NCBI GenBank assembly: GCA_030407315.1
Contig: JALQPE010000025.1
Coordinates: 1 to 64,000, forward strand
Length of the DNA: 64,000 nt
Source of the DNA: Asparagopsis taxiformis
Taxonomy: Eukaryota; Rhodophyta; Florideophyceae; Bonnemaisoniales; Bonnemaisoniaceae
Direction of reading: 5' to 3'
The notes under the pieces are model-generated. The model did no database searches. It saw only the letters and a program-made list of their open reading frames with translations, and was not told the origin of the DNA. Below are positions 19,320 to 33,795 of this stretch, one piece after another; the first letter of the stretch is position 1, and each line of letters starts with the position of its first letter. The position numbers were made by a program, and so were the translations under genes.

Positions 19320-21419
19320 ATGCACACCATCTCCTTCGCCATCAGCCCAAATTTCTCCTCTCAACACTTACCAACCACTCTCACTCCACGTCATCCCGTC
19401 TGCGCAAACTACTCCCCCCACCCACCCAACCCCCCGTCCTCACCGTCCGTGCACGCCCTGCAAAATGCGCTCACAACAAGCAGCACCTCTCAAATCCCCC
19501 CGCTCATCTCCGCTCTCCTCCCTTCACTGCCGCTCCCCAAATGGCATCAAGCCGTCACAGCATGCTATGTCGCTCGAGACTTTCCCTCTGGAATGGCCGC
19601 ATTGAAACTCGGCCTTCCCGTGTATACCACTAAACTATCACTGCCACTCTTCATCCCCCTCCTGCGTGCCGCTACCCGCGCTTCATATTGGACCCATGTC
19701 ATCGATTTGCTCGAGCTCATGTGGCGTTCTGGTCCCACTTCTGCACCTGACGAACGCTTAATTGTGTCATTGGCCAATACAGCTGTCGATATGCGCGCGT
19801 ATCGATTCGCATATCATATATTCCAGCTCATGGAACACAACGGTCTTCGCAAAGGACCCTACTCGTATAGTGTTCTGCTCAAGTCCCACGGCCGTCAGAA
19901 GAACATCCTGGCCATTCGCCGTATCATGGACGAGTTGAACACCCTCAATATACCCCTCGACAATGTGTTGTTCAACACAGCGATGGACGCGTATATTCGT
20001 TGTGATGATGTTCGTGCTGCAGCATTACTGCTTCGTCAACCCCAAAATGCGTCGCTACTTGACACAGCCAGTTACAACACCATGATCAAGGGCCTTTCAC
20101 AGCGCGGACATCTTGAAGACGCATTTGCAGTTGCTGAAGATATGCGAGCAGCAGGCCATGTTTCCAACTATGTCACAACAAATACCCTCCTTACAGCCTG
20201 CGTCAATGCCCACGATTTTGACAGAGCCTTCCAACTTGTTGAATCGATCGTTCAATCAGTCGCTCCAAATTCCAAATCGGACGCCCTATCTGTTTCGCCC
20301 GACAATAGTAAACAGCTCGTCATTGCTTTCACGTCCTTGCTAGCTGGCTTGGCTGATGCTGGTAAACTGAAACAAGCGATGAGTCTTTTGAACGATATGT
20401 CGCATCGCAATATTCCCCCGTCCGATATCACCTATGCCGCATTGTTGTCCGCCTGCTTCAAGCAGCGCGCTGTTGATGATGCTATTAAAATCTTCAACGA
20501 TATTCCGTACCCCAGCTCGGAAAATGGTTGGCAGCAGTTGCGAACCCTGCATGTCTGCAATACCTACATCAATGGTCTTGCGCGACAGTCCAGCGCCTCG
20601 CATGTTGAAACTGCTGTTGGTTTAGTCACTGCAATGATTCGTGAATCCAACCGTAAAACTGGCAGGTACGCATATCCAAATGTGACAACATTCAATGCGC
20701 TGATTGATGCGTTCGTTCGGATGGGCTTTTTCCGTCGAGCAGAGGTGTACTTGAAGCTTATGCAGCGGCAAGGATGTCGCCCGAATACCGTTTCATTCAC
20801 CATCATGATGAAAGGGTACGGAAATGCGCGTAACTATCAAAAGGCAAAGATGATGTTCCGCGAAATTTCTAGACGCAATCTGCAGCCTGACCGCGTAGCT
20901 CTCAATGCCTTCTTGTCAATTTGCGCGCAGTCCGGGGACATAAATTCAGCGCTGAAAGTGCTGGCATACATGGAAAAGTTCAAGGGGGCCCTGAGTCCCG
21001 GCGTCTATTCGTACACGCCGCTGATGAAGGCATTCCTGCGAGCTGGCAACTATGAAAAGGCGTGGAAAATTTACCTACGCATGCGAGCATATGGTATACC
21101 GTTGAACGCTTATTGCGTTATCGGTATCACGAATCATATGATTTCCTATGCACGCGATATTTTGAATGGCAATGTAAGAAGTGGTTCACTGGAAACTGTG
21201 TCACTGCGCGGTGCGGAAATGTTGCGTGACGCTCATGAGGATGGCGTAGATATGAAGCTGTTGCGCAAGTGTCGAAGAAGCATGCTTTCGATATTGACGG
21301 ATTCCAAATCGCGACGTAACTTCGATCAATTGAGCACTCCGGAACTCAAGTCAGCTAGCGAGACGATCTTTGAGAAGCACGGCTGGAATAACATCGACTC
21401 GGGCTGGCGAGTGATATAG
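19320..21419 (+). CDS. P-class pentatricopeptide repeat (PPR) protein, organellar
   Basis: A helical-repeat RNA-binding protein of 699 residues, expected to stabilise, process or help translate an organelle transcript. From about residue 150 there are roughly ten 35-residue PPR units, for example TTNTLLTACVNAHDFDRAF, TTFNALIDAFVRMGFFRRAE and VSFTIMMKGYGNARNYQKAK. No E/DYW editing or SMR tail is visible. I chose the ATG at 19320 because the next 70 residues (MHTISFAISP onward) are Ser/Thr/Pro-rich with few acids, like a transit peptide. The first ATG in frame is 19170 and would add 50 residues that look less like a leader. Plastid versus mitochondrion cannot be decided. No introns. Confidence 0.9.
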   Translation: MHTISFAISPNFSSQHLPTTLTPRHPVCANYSPHPPNPPSSPSVHALQNALTTSSTSQIPPLISALLPSLPLPKWHQAVTACYVARDFPSGMAALKLGLPVYTTKLSLPLFIPLLRAATRASYWTHVIDLLELMWRSGPTSAPDERLIVSLANTAVDMRAYRFAYHIFQLMEHNGLRKGPYSYSVLLKSHGRQKNILAIRRIMDELNTLNIPLDNVLFNTAMDAYIRCDDVRAAALLLRQPQNASLLDTASYNTMIKGLSQRGHLEDAFAVAEDMRAAGHVSNYVTTNTLLTACVNAHDFDRAFQLVESIVQSVAPNSKSDALSVSPDNSKQLVIAFTSLLAGLADAGKLKQAMSLLNDMSHRNIPPSDITYAALLSACFKQRAVDDAIKIFNDIPYPSSENGWQQLRTLHVCNTYINGLARQSSASHVETAVGLVTAMIRESNRKTGRYAYPNVTTFNALIDAFVRMGFFRRAEVYLKLMQRQGCRPNTVSFTIMMKGYGNARNYQKAKMMFREISRRNLQPDRVALNAFLSICAQSGDINSALKVLAYMEKFKGALSPGVYSYTPLMKAFLRAGNYEKAWKIYLRMRAYGIPLNAYCVIGITNHMISYARDILNGNVRSGSLETVSLRGAEMLRDAHEDGVDMKLLRKCRRSMLSILTDSKSRRNFDQLSTPELKSASETIFEKHGWNNIDSGWRVI

Positions 21420-21615
21420 GATTTGTTGGCCGGCACAATTTTGAATGTAACATGTATATAGAGACTAATCTACTGAGGGTTAATGATTTATCAGAGTGTA
21501 CAAGTCCAATGGGGTAGCCTGGCATCCTGCTATCCTAATCGCAGAGACTTTAACAAGGCACGATATGTGCGACAAGTACAGCCTTCGAGAGATACGCATG
21601 GAGACTTGCATTATT

Positions 21616-22579
21616 CTACGAACTTAATTTACGGAAAACGTTGACGTTTCCGGTTTGACCGCGCGTAATACGAATATCTTCATCAAGATACGTAGTATCG
21701 GCGACTTGAAAGGCGCGTAGTGTCTTCCACCCATCTGCAAATCGCTTGAAGAAATAAAATTGGACATATTCCGGCTCCCAGGTTTGTCGCGTCTCACTCG
21801 CGGCTCGCAGTTTCCCGTAGCAGACGGCATCGGACTCCATCTCATTGCCAAAAATAGGAAGTTCAAACGAAATTCGTTCGCGGAACACGCTAGTACCGTC
21901 CTCTGTATCTATTCTCTGCACGATCTTCCCAACATTTCCTTCCGGTAGTAAGCGGTGCAAACCGGTCACGCTTCCGAAATAGCGCGTAATACTGCTGCTG
22001 GTATAGATGAGTTCCCAGTCTCCGGCCATAAACTCATGCTTTGTCGGAAGCTCTATTTCGTTCAAGTCTTCCAGGCCTTCTATCGCATCCTCGATCTGCA
22101 AGAAACAGAGTAGAGAAACCAGCAACAAAGCATTGGTGTTAGAGGTCATGAAGAATCGTTTGGTGCTATTCTGCGGTATGATTTTCATATTAGGAAATGC
22201 GTACATTTGCTTCCTGATCATCCATAGTTTCTTTGTCCGCATCAATACCCAACCCTCTATTCACGCCTTCGTACAAAGGATTGCCTAGTTCCCGAAACAA
22301 GGATTCCTTCAGCGATGAAATGCTAGATGCACGTTGAGTTTGGGTCGCTGTATTCTCGTTTGAAGATTCCGATTCGATACAAGCTTGAGGTTGCAATTGT
22401 TCGCGAGATGTCTGTGTCACTTTGTTGTGGGAGCCAAAATTGGATTCACACAAGATCACTCGTCGTCGCGAGGCCGCCGAGTATAAATCGCGCCTGTTGC
22501 CTACCGGAACCAGACATCCCGGTGAAGATAAACGCCATGGTGCTGCAGATAACGCGGGAGATAGTGCAAAAGCCTGCAT
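21616..22579 (-). CDS. Plastid lipid-associated protein (fibrillin/PAP), two exons
   Basis: A lipocalin-like protein of plastoglobules or thylakoids that binds lipophilic molecules. Exon 1 is 22205-22579 and exon 2 is 21616-22095 on the minus strand (284 residues). The 109-nt intron runs GTACGC to TTGCAG with a CTCTAAC branch point. Splicing joins the helix (LKESLFRELGNPLYEGVNRGL) that normally leads into the domain to GLEDLNEIELPT and the signature GDWELIYTSSS. The C-terminus DTTYLDEDIRITRGQTGNVN also fits the family. Residues 1-45 (MQAFALSPALSAAPWR) look like a transit peptide. The protein supports a plastid-bearing host. It faces CDC123 divergently. Confidence 0.88.
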
Positions 22580-22899
22580 GGCGAATATGTCGATGGAACA
22601 GGTCTATCGGCAATTGTACAAGCGAGAGCAATCTCGCAATGGACACATGAAACCAAACCGAGATCAGGACCAAATACAAGTTTAGTACAGTAGACACCCT
22701 TTCATATTCCATACGTCTCTGGTCCGCCTCAGATACTTATTTCAATAAAATCTCTAACACATCAAACTGCCCAAAGCGACCAACCAGCAAGGATCACTCA
22801 AACTTGAGCCACACCGCCGCGACGATCGTCGACTCGCTCACGATCCGCGGTGTCTACCAACTAATCTCACCATCTCCGCGTCTTCAACACATCACATGC
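22580..22899. other. Divergent start region with unresolved CDC123 N-terminus
   Basis: This lies between the fibrillin ATG and the first in-frame ATG of CDC123. The CDC123 frame stays open from 22651 to 22899 without any ATG. Its last 30 codons encode LTIRGVYQLISPSP, which resembles the conserved N-terminus of CDC123. Either an upstream exon supplies the start, a non-ATG codon is used, or the resemblance is accidental. Confidence 0.4.
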
Positions 22900-23889
22900 A
22901 TGCCAGGTGCGCTAGTAAATTCAGAAGACACGTCAACGGACACGCATCATGATTTCAGTCCATCGACCTGGGTGCGTCTCTTCCGGCCGCATACAGCGCG
23001 CACACGCTTCGTAACCCTTCCTGGTGATTTCACAACGCGCGAATTATCAGGCGCAGTCTACATCGCCGAGCCTGTCGAAACGGGTGGTGCGCCGGCCGCG
23101 GCGACGGAAATCGAGTGGTCGGACGGGTCGGTCGACACGATTGCAGCACCTTCCGTTCGCAATGAAGCGGATACAGTGCGCGCGATTCACGCAGAGATCC
23201 AACAGGCAATATCCACGCTTGGCGGCGCCGTCTGCCCCAAATTCGGCACCAAATGCCCTGTCGACGCCACATGGGCCGCCTTTCAACGCTCGACCAAATG
23301 CGCAACCCCGGACGACATGCTCACGCTGCTCAAAAGCTCGGAGCGCGTCATGTCCGACGTCAAAGCCGGGGATTCGATTGTGGTAGCGTTGCGTCAGTGG
23401 GCTGACTTGGATGATAGGGCCGAGTTTAGAGTTTTTGTACGCGACCGAGCGATGGTGGGCATGTGTCCGCGCCTCATGGAGTGCATTGTTGAGTATACGC
23501 AGGAGGAGATTGATGCGATTGTTGACCGCGTTTTGACATGGTATGATTGTGTTGTTCGTGATCGTTACGATGGGCCGGCGTCGTATGTGCTGGATGTTTA
23601 CAAAGACCGCCACGACCGTGTGTGGATTATCGACTTTGCGCCGTGGGGAGGTTGTACGGATGCGCTGCTGTTTACGTGGGAGCAGCTAGAGGAAAGCACT
23701 TGGATGTCTACACAGGGTCGTGCACAGTTCCGATACGCGTATCGACATGCAGCTGTCAGACCGTCACCGAGGATGTATGATGGACTGCCTGTTGAACTGA
23801 GGGGCGCAGAAGCGATTACGTCTCTCGCTGAGGCGGCACAGCGATTGATGCAAGGGCAGGATGATGATGATGATGGTGATGATGAGTAG
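22900..23889 (+). CDS. CDC123: CDC123 family protein, eIF2 assembly chaperone
   Basis: A cytosolic ATP-grasp-like protein that binds eIF2-gamma and promotes assembly of the eIF2 complex. From the ATG at 22900 it has 329 residues; human and yeast proteins have about 336-360. Family signatures are visible: GGAVCPKFGTKCPVDATW, the LLKSSERVMSDV segment, AEFRVFVRDRAMVG, VLDVYKDRHDRVWIIDFAPWG and TDALLFTWEQLEE. The C-terminus ends in a run of Asp (DDDDDGDDE). The true start is unsure because conserved-looking sequence continues upstream without an ATG. The gene ends 113 bp before the convergent COQ10 gene. Confidence 0.9.
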   Translation: MPGALVNSEDTSTDTHHDFSPSTWVRLFRPHTARTRFVTLPGDFTTRELSGAVYIAEPVETGGAPAAATEIEWSDGSVDTIAAPSVRNEADTVRAIHAEIQQAISTLGGAVCPKFGTKCPVDATWAAFQRSTKCATPDDMLTLLKSSERVMSDVKAGDSIVVALRQWADLDDRAEFRVFVRDRAMVGMCPRLMECIVEYTQEEIDAIVDRVLTWYDCVVRDRYDGPASYVLDVYKDRHDRVWIIDFAPWGGCTDALLFTWEQLEESTWMSTQGRAQFRYAYRHAAVRPSPRMYDGLPVELRGAEAITSLAEAAQRLMQGQDDDDDGDDE

Positions 23890-24002
23890 GGGAAGGCGGA
23901 GGTATTTGGAGAAGGAGTTGTTTATTGGTGTTGGCTGTCATCAGTTTGGTTGAATTAGTTGTAGAGGATAAGATAATGCGTTTGGATGGGATGGTATCGC
24001 GG

Positions 24003-24614
24003 TTACCATCGGTGCAAAATCGCGCCTTTATGCTCCGCTGGTTGGTACTTGACATGACATCGGTTTTCGAAAGCACTAACCATTTGCTTGACAACGTCTT
24101 CAAAAAACAGGTCGGTAGCTCGCTGATACAACGGATTGCGGAAGGCAAACTCTAAATAAAATGTGAGGTGACTTGTGGACGGGTCATTGCCGGGTTGAAA
24201 GGTCCAGTCAGTAATAAGATAATCGAAAAGATTGGAAGTCGGCACGTCGACTTTAACGGAGCGGAGCGGGTCAAGCGTAACAACACTGGTGTATTTCTCG
24301 GACAGCATTCGAAATCCAACGGATAAGTCGGCAATCATATGACGGTCGTCGATATGTTTGACCACATGTGACGCCATGCACCATGGAACGAATTGCGAAT
24401 ATTCATCCACATTTGCAACGACTTGGTACAATTGGCGCTGCGAAAACGGCACCACTCTTGTCTCGTGGTGCTGGCGGGCATGGGCGCCCAATTGACGACT
24501 GACGGTCGAGAAAGCGCGAGTAGCGTCGCTCGCACCGCGGTTGGCGGGGTGGTGAAGAACAGTTTGGAGTGTTTTGGACAACGCCAACGGGAGGTGCGAC
24601 CTTGCAAGAGCCAT
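24003..24614 (-). CDS. COQ10: Coenzyme Q-binding protein COQ10 (START-like), mitochondrial
   Basis: A small lipid-binding protein of the inner mitochondrial membrane that carries or positions ubiquinone for respiration. It has 203 residues from the ATG at 24614. Residues 1-50 (MALARSHLPLALSKTLQ) are basic and amphipathic, like a mitochondrial presequence. The polyketide cyclase/START-like fold follows: VVPFSQRQLYQVVANVDEYSQFVPWC is the family entry, then SVGFRMLSEKYTSVV and FYLEFAFRNPLYQRATDLFF at the end. The frame is open further upstream but without ATG. The gene lies 196 bp downstream of OTC on the same strand. Confidence 0.92.
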   Translation of the reverse strand: MALARSHLPLALSKTLQTVLHHPANRGASDATRAFSTVSRQLGAHARQHHETRVVPFSQRQLYQVVANVDEYSQFVPWCMASHVVKHIDDRHMIADLSVGFRMLSEKYTSVVTLDPLRSVKVDVPTSNLFDYLITDWTFQPGNDPSTSHLTFYLEFAFRNPLYQRATDLFFEDVVKQMVSAFENRCHVKYQPAEHKGAILHRW

Positions 24615-24810
24615 ATTCTGCGGAGCTAGTCGCGTGGAAAGCAGGACTGAGCAGAAGCGGATTACATAGAAAATGTGACGTCGAGACGAATACAGATGAA
24701 GTGTACAAAATCGAAGCAACTGAGCGGAGGAGCGGTTGCGGCGCAACACTTGCAACTGCCATGCTGTCGAATAAGCAGCTCGTAGAAAATTTATTTACTG
24801 AAAAACTGCG

Positions 24811-29556
<4,746 letters not shown>

Positions 29557-32454
29557 ATGACGTCCAACACGCGCTTCTCCAAACTCATGACGCGCGCACT
29601 GGCCATTGTCGCGCTGGTGCGCGACGTCGAGCGCGACCAGGCGCGCCTGTCGTCTACGGTGTGCGCCCATATTCAAAGTGAAACCCTGTATATTCTCGCG
29701 CAATTGCCCGCTCTCAGAAAACCGTTTGCGGCCAATTTCAAGTCCACTGCCGTGAATATGTTTCGGCATCGCCGATACATATCGGCAGAGCGAAGGTATA
29801 AACTCGCCTCCATCTGCGATCCCACCGATGTAACCCTGGTGTCCAATCGTGTCGTATGTTTGTTCAATGTTCATCGTTATCGAGAGTGCATTGATATCTG
29901 TCAGAAATGTCTGCAGGACTTCCCATCCGCTCTTTTCGCCAACCCAGATCTGCACTTTAAATTGCTCGTCAGAATGGGGCGCGCCCATATTGAGCTCAAG
30001 GACTTTAACGCAGCTGATCGCATTATTTCTCAACTTCATGTCACTAGAGCATACATATCTAACACATTTCAAATCACTGTACCGGACAGCCATTTCAACT
30101 CGCTAATAGCCCCTTATCAAAGACATCTTACTGTTTCGAGAGCTGCACACGCCGCCAATCCTATACCGCCCCCTCCGCCACTGCATCATTCCATCGATTC
30201 CGACTCTGATGAAGATGAAGGCGACGACGACCTTCCCACTCTCATTCTTGATCACACATGCCGTCATATATTTCCAAACGGAGATGGCCCATGTATACAC
30301 CCGTTTTACTCCGATTCAATGGACCTCTCATCTCCAGCCAACTTTGGCGTCCCGCTTGACGCACATCCATCTGATCAGCCAACTGAATTTGCAATTTCAC
30401 TGTTTCCGGACGATTCCGACGAGGACTCTCTACCACAAAGTCAGCCCGATTCCCCGCACCCCCCCGTAGATTGCCTATGCCCAGCATGTGTGCCAGAGGA
30501 TTTCGTGGCTCTCGATCCGTTTCCTCTCACATTTGCAATCCTCGACGAATCGGGTGACCCCGGTACACAAATTTGCCCATGTAGGTGTCCAGATTGCATG
30601 TCACAACCGTTTGAGAACGACAAGCAAGAAGATGACTCAGATCTTGAGGCGTTCAATGATGCGTTTGGAGACACTGATGACGAGGAGGAAGAAGAGTTTG
30701 AGACTTTGGATGAATTCGAGGAATATATGCGACGTAGGTTTCCAAAATACCTTCATCTATCTCCTGATTCGGATGAAGACGAAGTCGTCTTAACGCCTTT
30801 TGAAGACAAACAGTCTGACGGGAGTAGGCGACTTGAATCTGCACCTGGTGGCGAAGAGTTTACTTCTTCAAATCCTCTACCAGCTACTGAACTTTTTCAG
30901 AAGACAGCATTACAATTTGATTCAGCTTCATCCGGGCTGTTACTGAACAACACTGGTTCATCTGGTAATGTTAAGAAACCGGCGAGAAAGCAAGTAGCAT
31001 CTAGTGGCTTCAAACGCGGTTTCCTGAACGAAGACAGCAAAAACCACCCGTCATTTACAAATGCAAACACAGCAAAGGAAACAAATAGTGATCATGACGC
31101 TTATGAAACTGATGAGGAAGATGGTCCCATTAGTGCAGGTATTAACTGCATCGAACAGGCAGAAGAAGCGGCGTCATTATACCACCAAGCGAATCGCCTT
31201 CGTACCCCTCAAAGCGCAAATAGCAATAATTTTGATGTATTCTTCAAAAGGGTTATGGGGAAGCAGTTCCAACCAGGAGCCATAGATTTTGCTCGAATGT
31301 TTGGACCGCATGCCACAGCCAAGCCTAGAGGGAAGCGAAAGAAGAGAACATGTGAAGTGGGATGTGCACAGTGCTTTGCGCGCAAAATGTGGAAGGCTCG
31401 GTTTATCTCGAATAGTCCAGCGGAAGCTCTAGCAAGCTTCAAGAAGAACCTCTCTGATCCTAGACGAGATCCCGTCACATTTCTGTCCAAGGACCTGTGG
31501 GGCGACACTGGCTATTACGGGAGTGGGTATGAACAGGCATTCCATATGACGGGTTTGGTGCACTCGGTAGCGTATATAGCTCATCTACAGAGCGAGATAT
31601 TCTGGTGCGGGGATGACGTGTCCATGGAGAAAGACATCCAGTACAGATTTATTTCTGCAATTGAGGAGTTTTTCACTGATGCACACGACGTACAACTACT
31701 GTTTGCCATTCTGCACGTGCTTCGACACACAGTGAGTCTATTTGATTTCTTGCCAGACCCGGACGACAAGGAAGCGAAACAACCTTTTCAGTTTTCGAAA
31801 ATTGCATCGCAAGTCGTACAGAATGTCTGGAAAAACTCTCTGGCCGCTGGTGGGCCGTCAACAAGTAGGTCGTTGTTGGGTACGTCACAAGATCTGTTGA
31901 GGACTGCGAACAACTGGGCATTGACTGGACATGTTGCAAAGGAGGAGATATGGATTTATCGTCTGCTCTTGCGCGACGTGTCGCAGTTTGTCATGTCTTT
32001 GTTCAGGCCGGACAAAATACCCGCTTATCTGTACGGCAAGCGGTCAACTTCCGATGCATTGAGAACGGCATGCATGAGCAAAATACGTAGTGAAAGGTAT
32101 TGGAAGTGTCGAATTGTCGGTGTGATTGCCAAACAACGCAGTCGTTGTATGGAGAGGGATGCAGTTGAAGCAATGAAATCGGGGGATTTCGGAAAGAGTG
32201 AAAATTTGTTAAGGGCGGCTATTTGCGTAAGAGGGTTTGAACCAAGGCTATACTGGAAGCTAGGGAAGTTACATTCCATACGACAGGAGTGGAATGAAGC
32301 ATTGCGAGATATGAAAACAGCTGAATGTTTTTTAGTGAACGCAAAGGATCCACCGCAACGAGCTTTAATGGCACAAGTGCGACGCTCGTATGCGTCGATC
32401 AAACTTGAAGCAGCTCAGGAAACTTCCAACTCTACGGTTAAGGGTGGTCGGTAA
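29557..32454 (+). CDS. Large unknown protein with TPR-like ends and cysteine clusters
   Basis: A single-exon protein of 965 residues that I do not recognise. Residues about 58-160 look like TPR helices (AERRYKLASICDPTDVTLVS, then MGRAHIELKDFNAADRI). Residues 205-400 are acidic and probably disordered, but include two tight cysteine groups: CLCPAC near 306 and CPCRCPDC near 339. A stretch of Asp/Glu follows (DTDDEEEEEFE). A basic patch with CEVGCAQC near 598 opens a folded, Trp/Phe-rich helical region up to about 850. Residues 865-935 again look like TPRs (MKSGDFGKSENLLRAAI). A chaperone or scaffold role would be typical of TPRs, yet nothing shows the partner. The ATG is the first in frame; the stop lies 47 bp from a convergent gene. 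Confidence 0.8.
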   Translation: MTSNTRFSKLMTRALAIVALVRDVERDQARLSSTVCAHIQSETLYILAQLPALRKPFAANFKSTAVNMFRHRRYISAERRYKLASICDPTDVTLVSNRVVCLFNVHRYRECIDICQKCLQDFPSALFANPDLHFKLLVRMGRAHIELKDFNAADRIISQLHVTRAYISNTFQITVPDSHFNSLIAPYQRHLTVSRAAHAANPIPPPPPLHHSIDSDSDEDEGDDDLPTLILDHTCRHIFPNGDGPCIHPFYSDSMDLSSPANFGVPLDAHPSDQPTEFAISLFPDDSDEDSLPQSQPDSPHPPVDCLCPACVPEDFVALDPFPLTFAILDESGDPGTQICPCRCPDCMSQPFENDKQEDDSDLEAFNDAFGDTDDEEEEEFETLDEFEEYMRRRFPKYLHLSPDSDEDEVVLTPFEDKQSDGSRRLESAPGGEEFTSSNPLPATELFQKTALQFDSASSGLLLNNTGSSGNVKKPARKQVASSGFKRGFLNEDSKNHPSFTNANTAKETNSDHDAYETDEEDGPISAGINCIEQAEEAASLYHQANRLRTPQSANSNNFDVFFKRVMGKQFQPGAIDFARMFGPHATAKPRGKRKKRTCEVGCAQCFARKMWKARFISNSPAEALASFKKNLSDPRRDPVTFLSKDLWGDTGYYGSGYEQAFHMTGLVHSVAYIAHLQSEIFWCGDDVSMEKDIQYRFISAIEEFFTDAHDVQLLFAILHVLRHTVSLFDFLPDPDDKEAKQPFQFSKIASQVVQNVWKNSLAAGGPSTSRSLLGTSQDLLRTANNWALTGHVAKEEIWIYRLLLRDVSQFVMSLFRPDKIPAYLYGKRSTSDALRTACMSKIRSERYWKCRIVGVIAKQRSRCMERDAVEAMKSGDFGKSENLLRAAICVRGFEPRLYWKLGKLHSIRQEWNEALRDMKTAECFLVNAKDPPQRALMAQVRRSYASIKLEAAQETSNSTVKGGR

Positions 32455-32501
32455 ATCAATAGTCTTCAACAACCCAACGTGTCACAGCACCACAAAACAT
32501 T

Positions 32502-33404
32502 TCAAAATTTAATACTCTGTACAATGCGCAGCTGCACAAGTGCTCCAAGCACACCGATTTCCATACCGCGATAAACGTCCAGAATATCGCGCAACTCTTC
32601 CACGCACAACTCTTCAAGCGCAGCAGACACCGCAGCCGCATCAACAACAGCCAATACCTCGTCCATTCCACCCATATCATCATCTTGAATCGCCATTCCC
32701 ACGCGTCCCACAAGGACAAATGGCAGCACGCACCGCAACACCGCCCTCGAAAAGCCCATCTGATTAACGCACAACATCAGCCGCCGCAACGCCGCCAGCC
32801 GAATCGGCACTGTACCCATCATCGAAAGCGCCAGCCCCCACTGCGCCTCACTCAGCACGCCAAATGTCTCCCATCGCGCGTCGTCCGCCAGCGGCGCGTC
32901 GCCAAGCGCCTCCATTTCAAACGCGCTCCTCAAAGCGCGCGCAACCCCCGTCGCGTCCCAGGCAGTAAATTGGCCGTCATCGCGACGCTCCACGCGCCCG
33001 TCATCCGCGCACACCGGCCAATCACAGCCCTCGTCGCCCCCGGACGCCTCGCCGAGCAGCCGTCGCACCCGCCCCCGCGCCGCCCCCACAAACCGCGGCT
33101 GGAATTGCGACAGCAAATCCACGTCAAATTCCGAGTCAAACATGTCCCGTGCAGCGCATCCGTCCCCGTCCCTCAGCGCGTTCCACACAAACAGAGGCGC
33201 TCGCAGATAGGGCATTGTGAACCCGACACCACCGTCCAGTTGCACGTCCAGACGATCACATGCCGCCTCGCTCGCACTATCCGCCTTTGTTGCCGACGCT
33301 CCTCCCGTCTCCAACCCGTCGAATAACGCCCGCACTTTCGGAAGCAGGCTTTCCGCAGACGCTCCAGCTTGTAACGAGGCTATGCAATCATCCCATGTTT
33401 GCAT
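32502..33404 (-). CDS. Unknown helical protein
   Basis: An open frame of 300 residues from the ATG at 33404, rich in Ala, Asp, Leu and Val, very GC-rich in DNA, with no domain I can name. It starts MQTWDDCIASLQAG, and long amphipathic helices dominate, for example QWGLALSMMGTVPIRLAALR and AAAVSAALEELCVEELRDIL. An earlier ATG at 33515 would add 37 residues that look unordered; a CCAATTGG at 33532-33539 would then lie only about 20 bp from the start, so I prefer 33404. It is convergent with the TPR gene and divergent from the AP endonuclease. The tight placement and length argue that it is real. Confidence 0.6.
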   Translation of the reverse strand: MQTWDDCIASLQAGASAESLLPKVRALFDGLETGGASATKADSASEAACDRLDVQLDGGVGFTMPYLRAPLFVWNALRDGDGCAARDMFDSEFDVDLLSQFQPRFVGAARGRVRRLLGEASGGDEGCDWPVCADDGRVERRDDGQFTAWDATGVARALRSAFEMEALGDAPLADDARWETFGVLSEAQWGLALSMMGTVPIRLAALRRLMLCVNQMGFSRAVLRCVLPFVLVGRVGMAIQDDDMGGMDEVLAVVDAAAVSAALEELCVEELRDILDVYRGMEIGVLGALVQLRIVQSIKF

Positions 33405-33795
33405 CTTCACGCCGCCTCCGCTCCCGTGCTCGTGGTGCGCGCAATCGCTGCTTGTATATTGGTTGCCAAACTGTGTTGGACTCTCGTATGCTCGACAGGA
33501 TGCGCTACTGCGCATGAATTTTTCAATATTTCCAATTGGCGCATCCGACAACGTTGTATTGCACTCCACAAATTTCGCGCCATGGCAGGAAGGCCTGACA
33601 TAAATACCTTCTTGTTCGTTTCCATCACTCGCATACGTTCTTGCTTTCCATTCACATAATCCTTGCGACCTGCTGCGTATCTAACTGTACACACCGCTGC
33701 ACCGAGATCCTCACCGCACCCGCTTATAACCTCCCCCGTCAACCTGCCAACAATTTCTCGCCCGCGGCTCCAACCTAGCGTTCGTCCATCGCATC
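33405..33795. promoter_or_regulatory. Divergent promoter region (unknown helical protein / APE1)
   Basis: This region separates two divergent starts. The palindrome CCAATTGG at 33532-33539 reads as a CCAAT box in both directions, about 130 bp from the left start and 260 bp from the right one, suiting a shared bidirectional promoter. No gene is seen. Confidence 0.4.
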
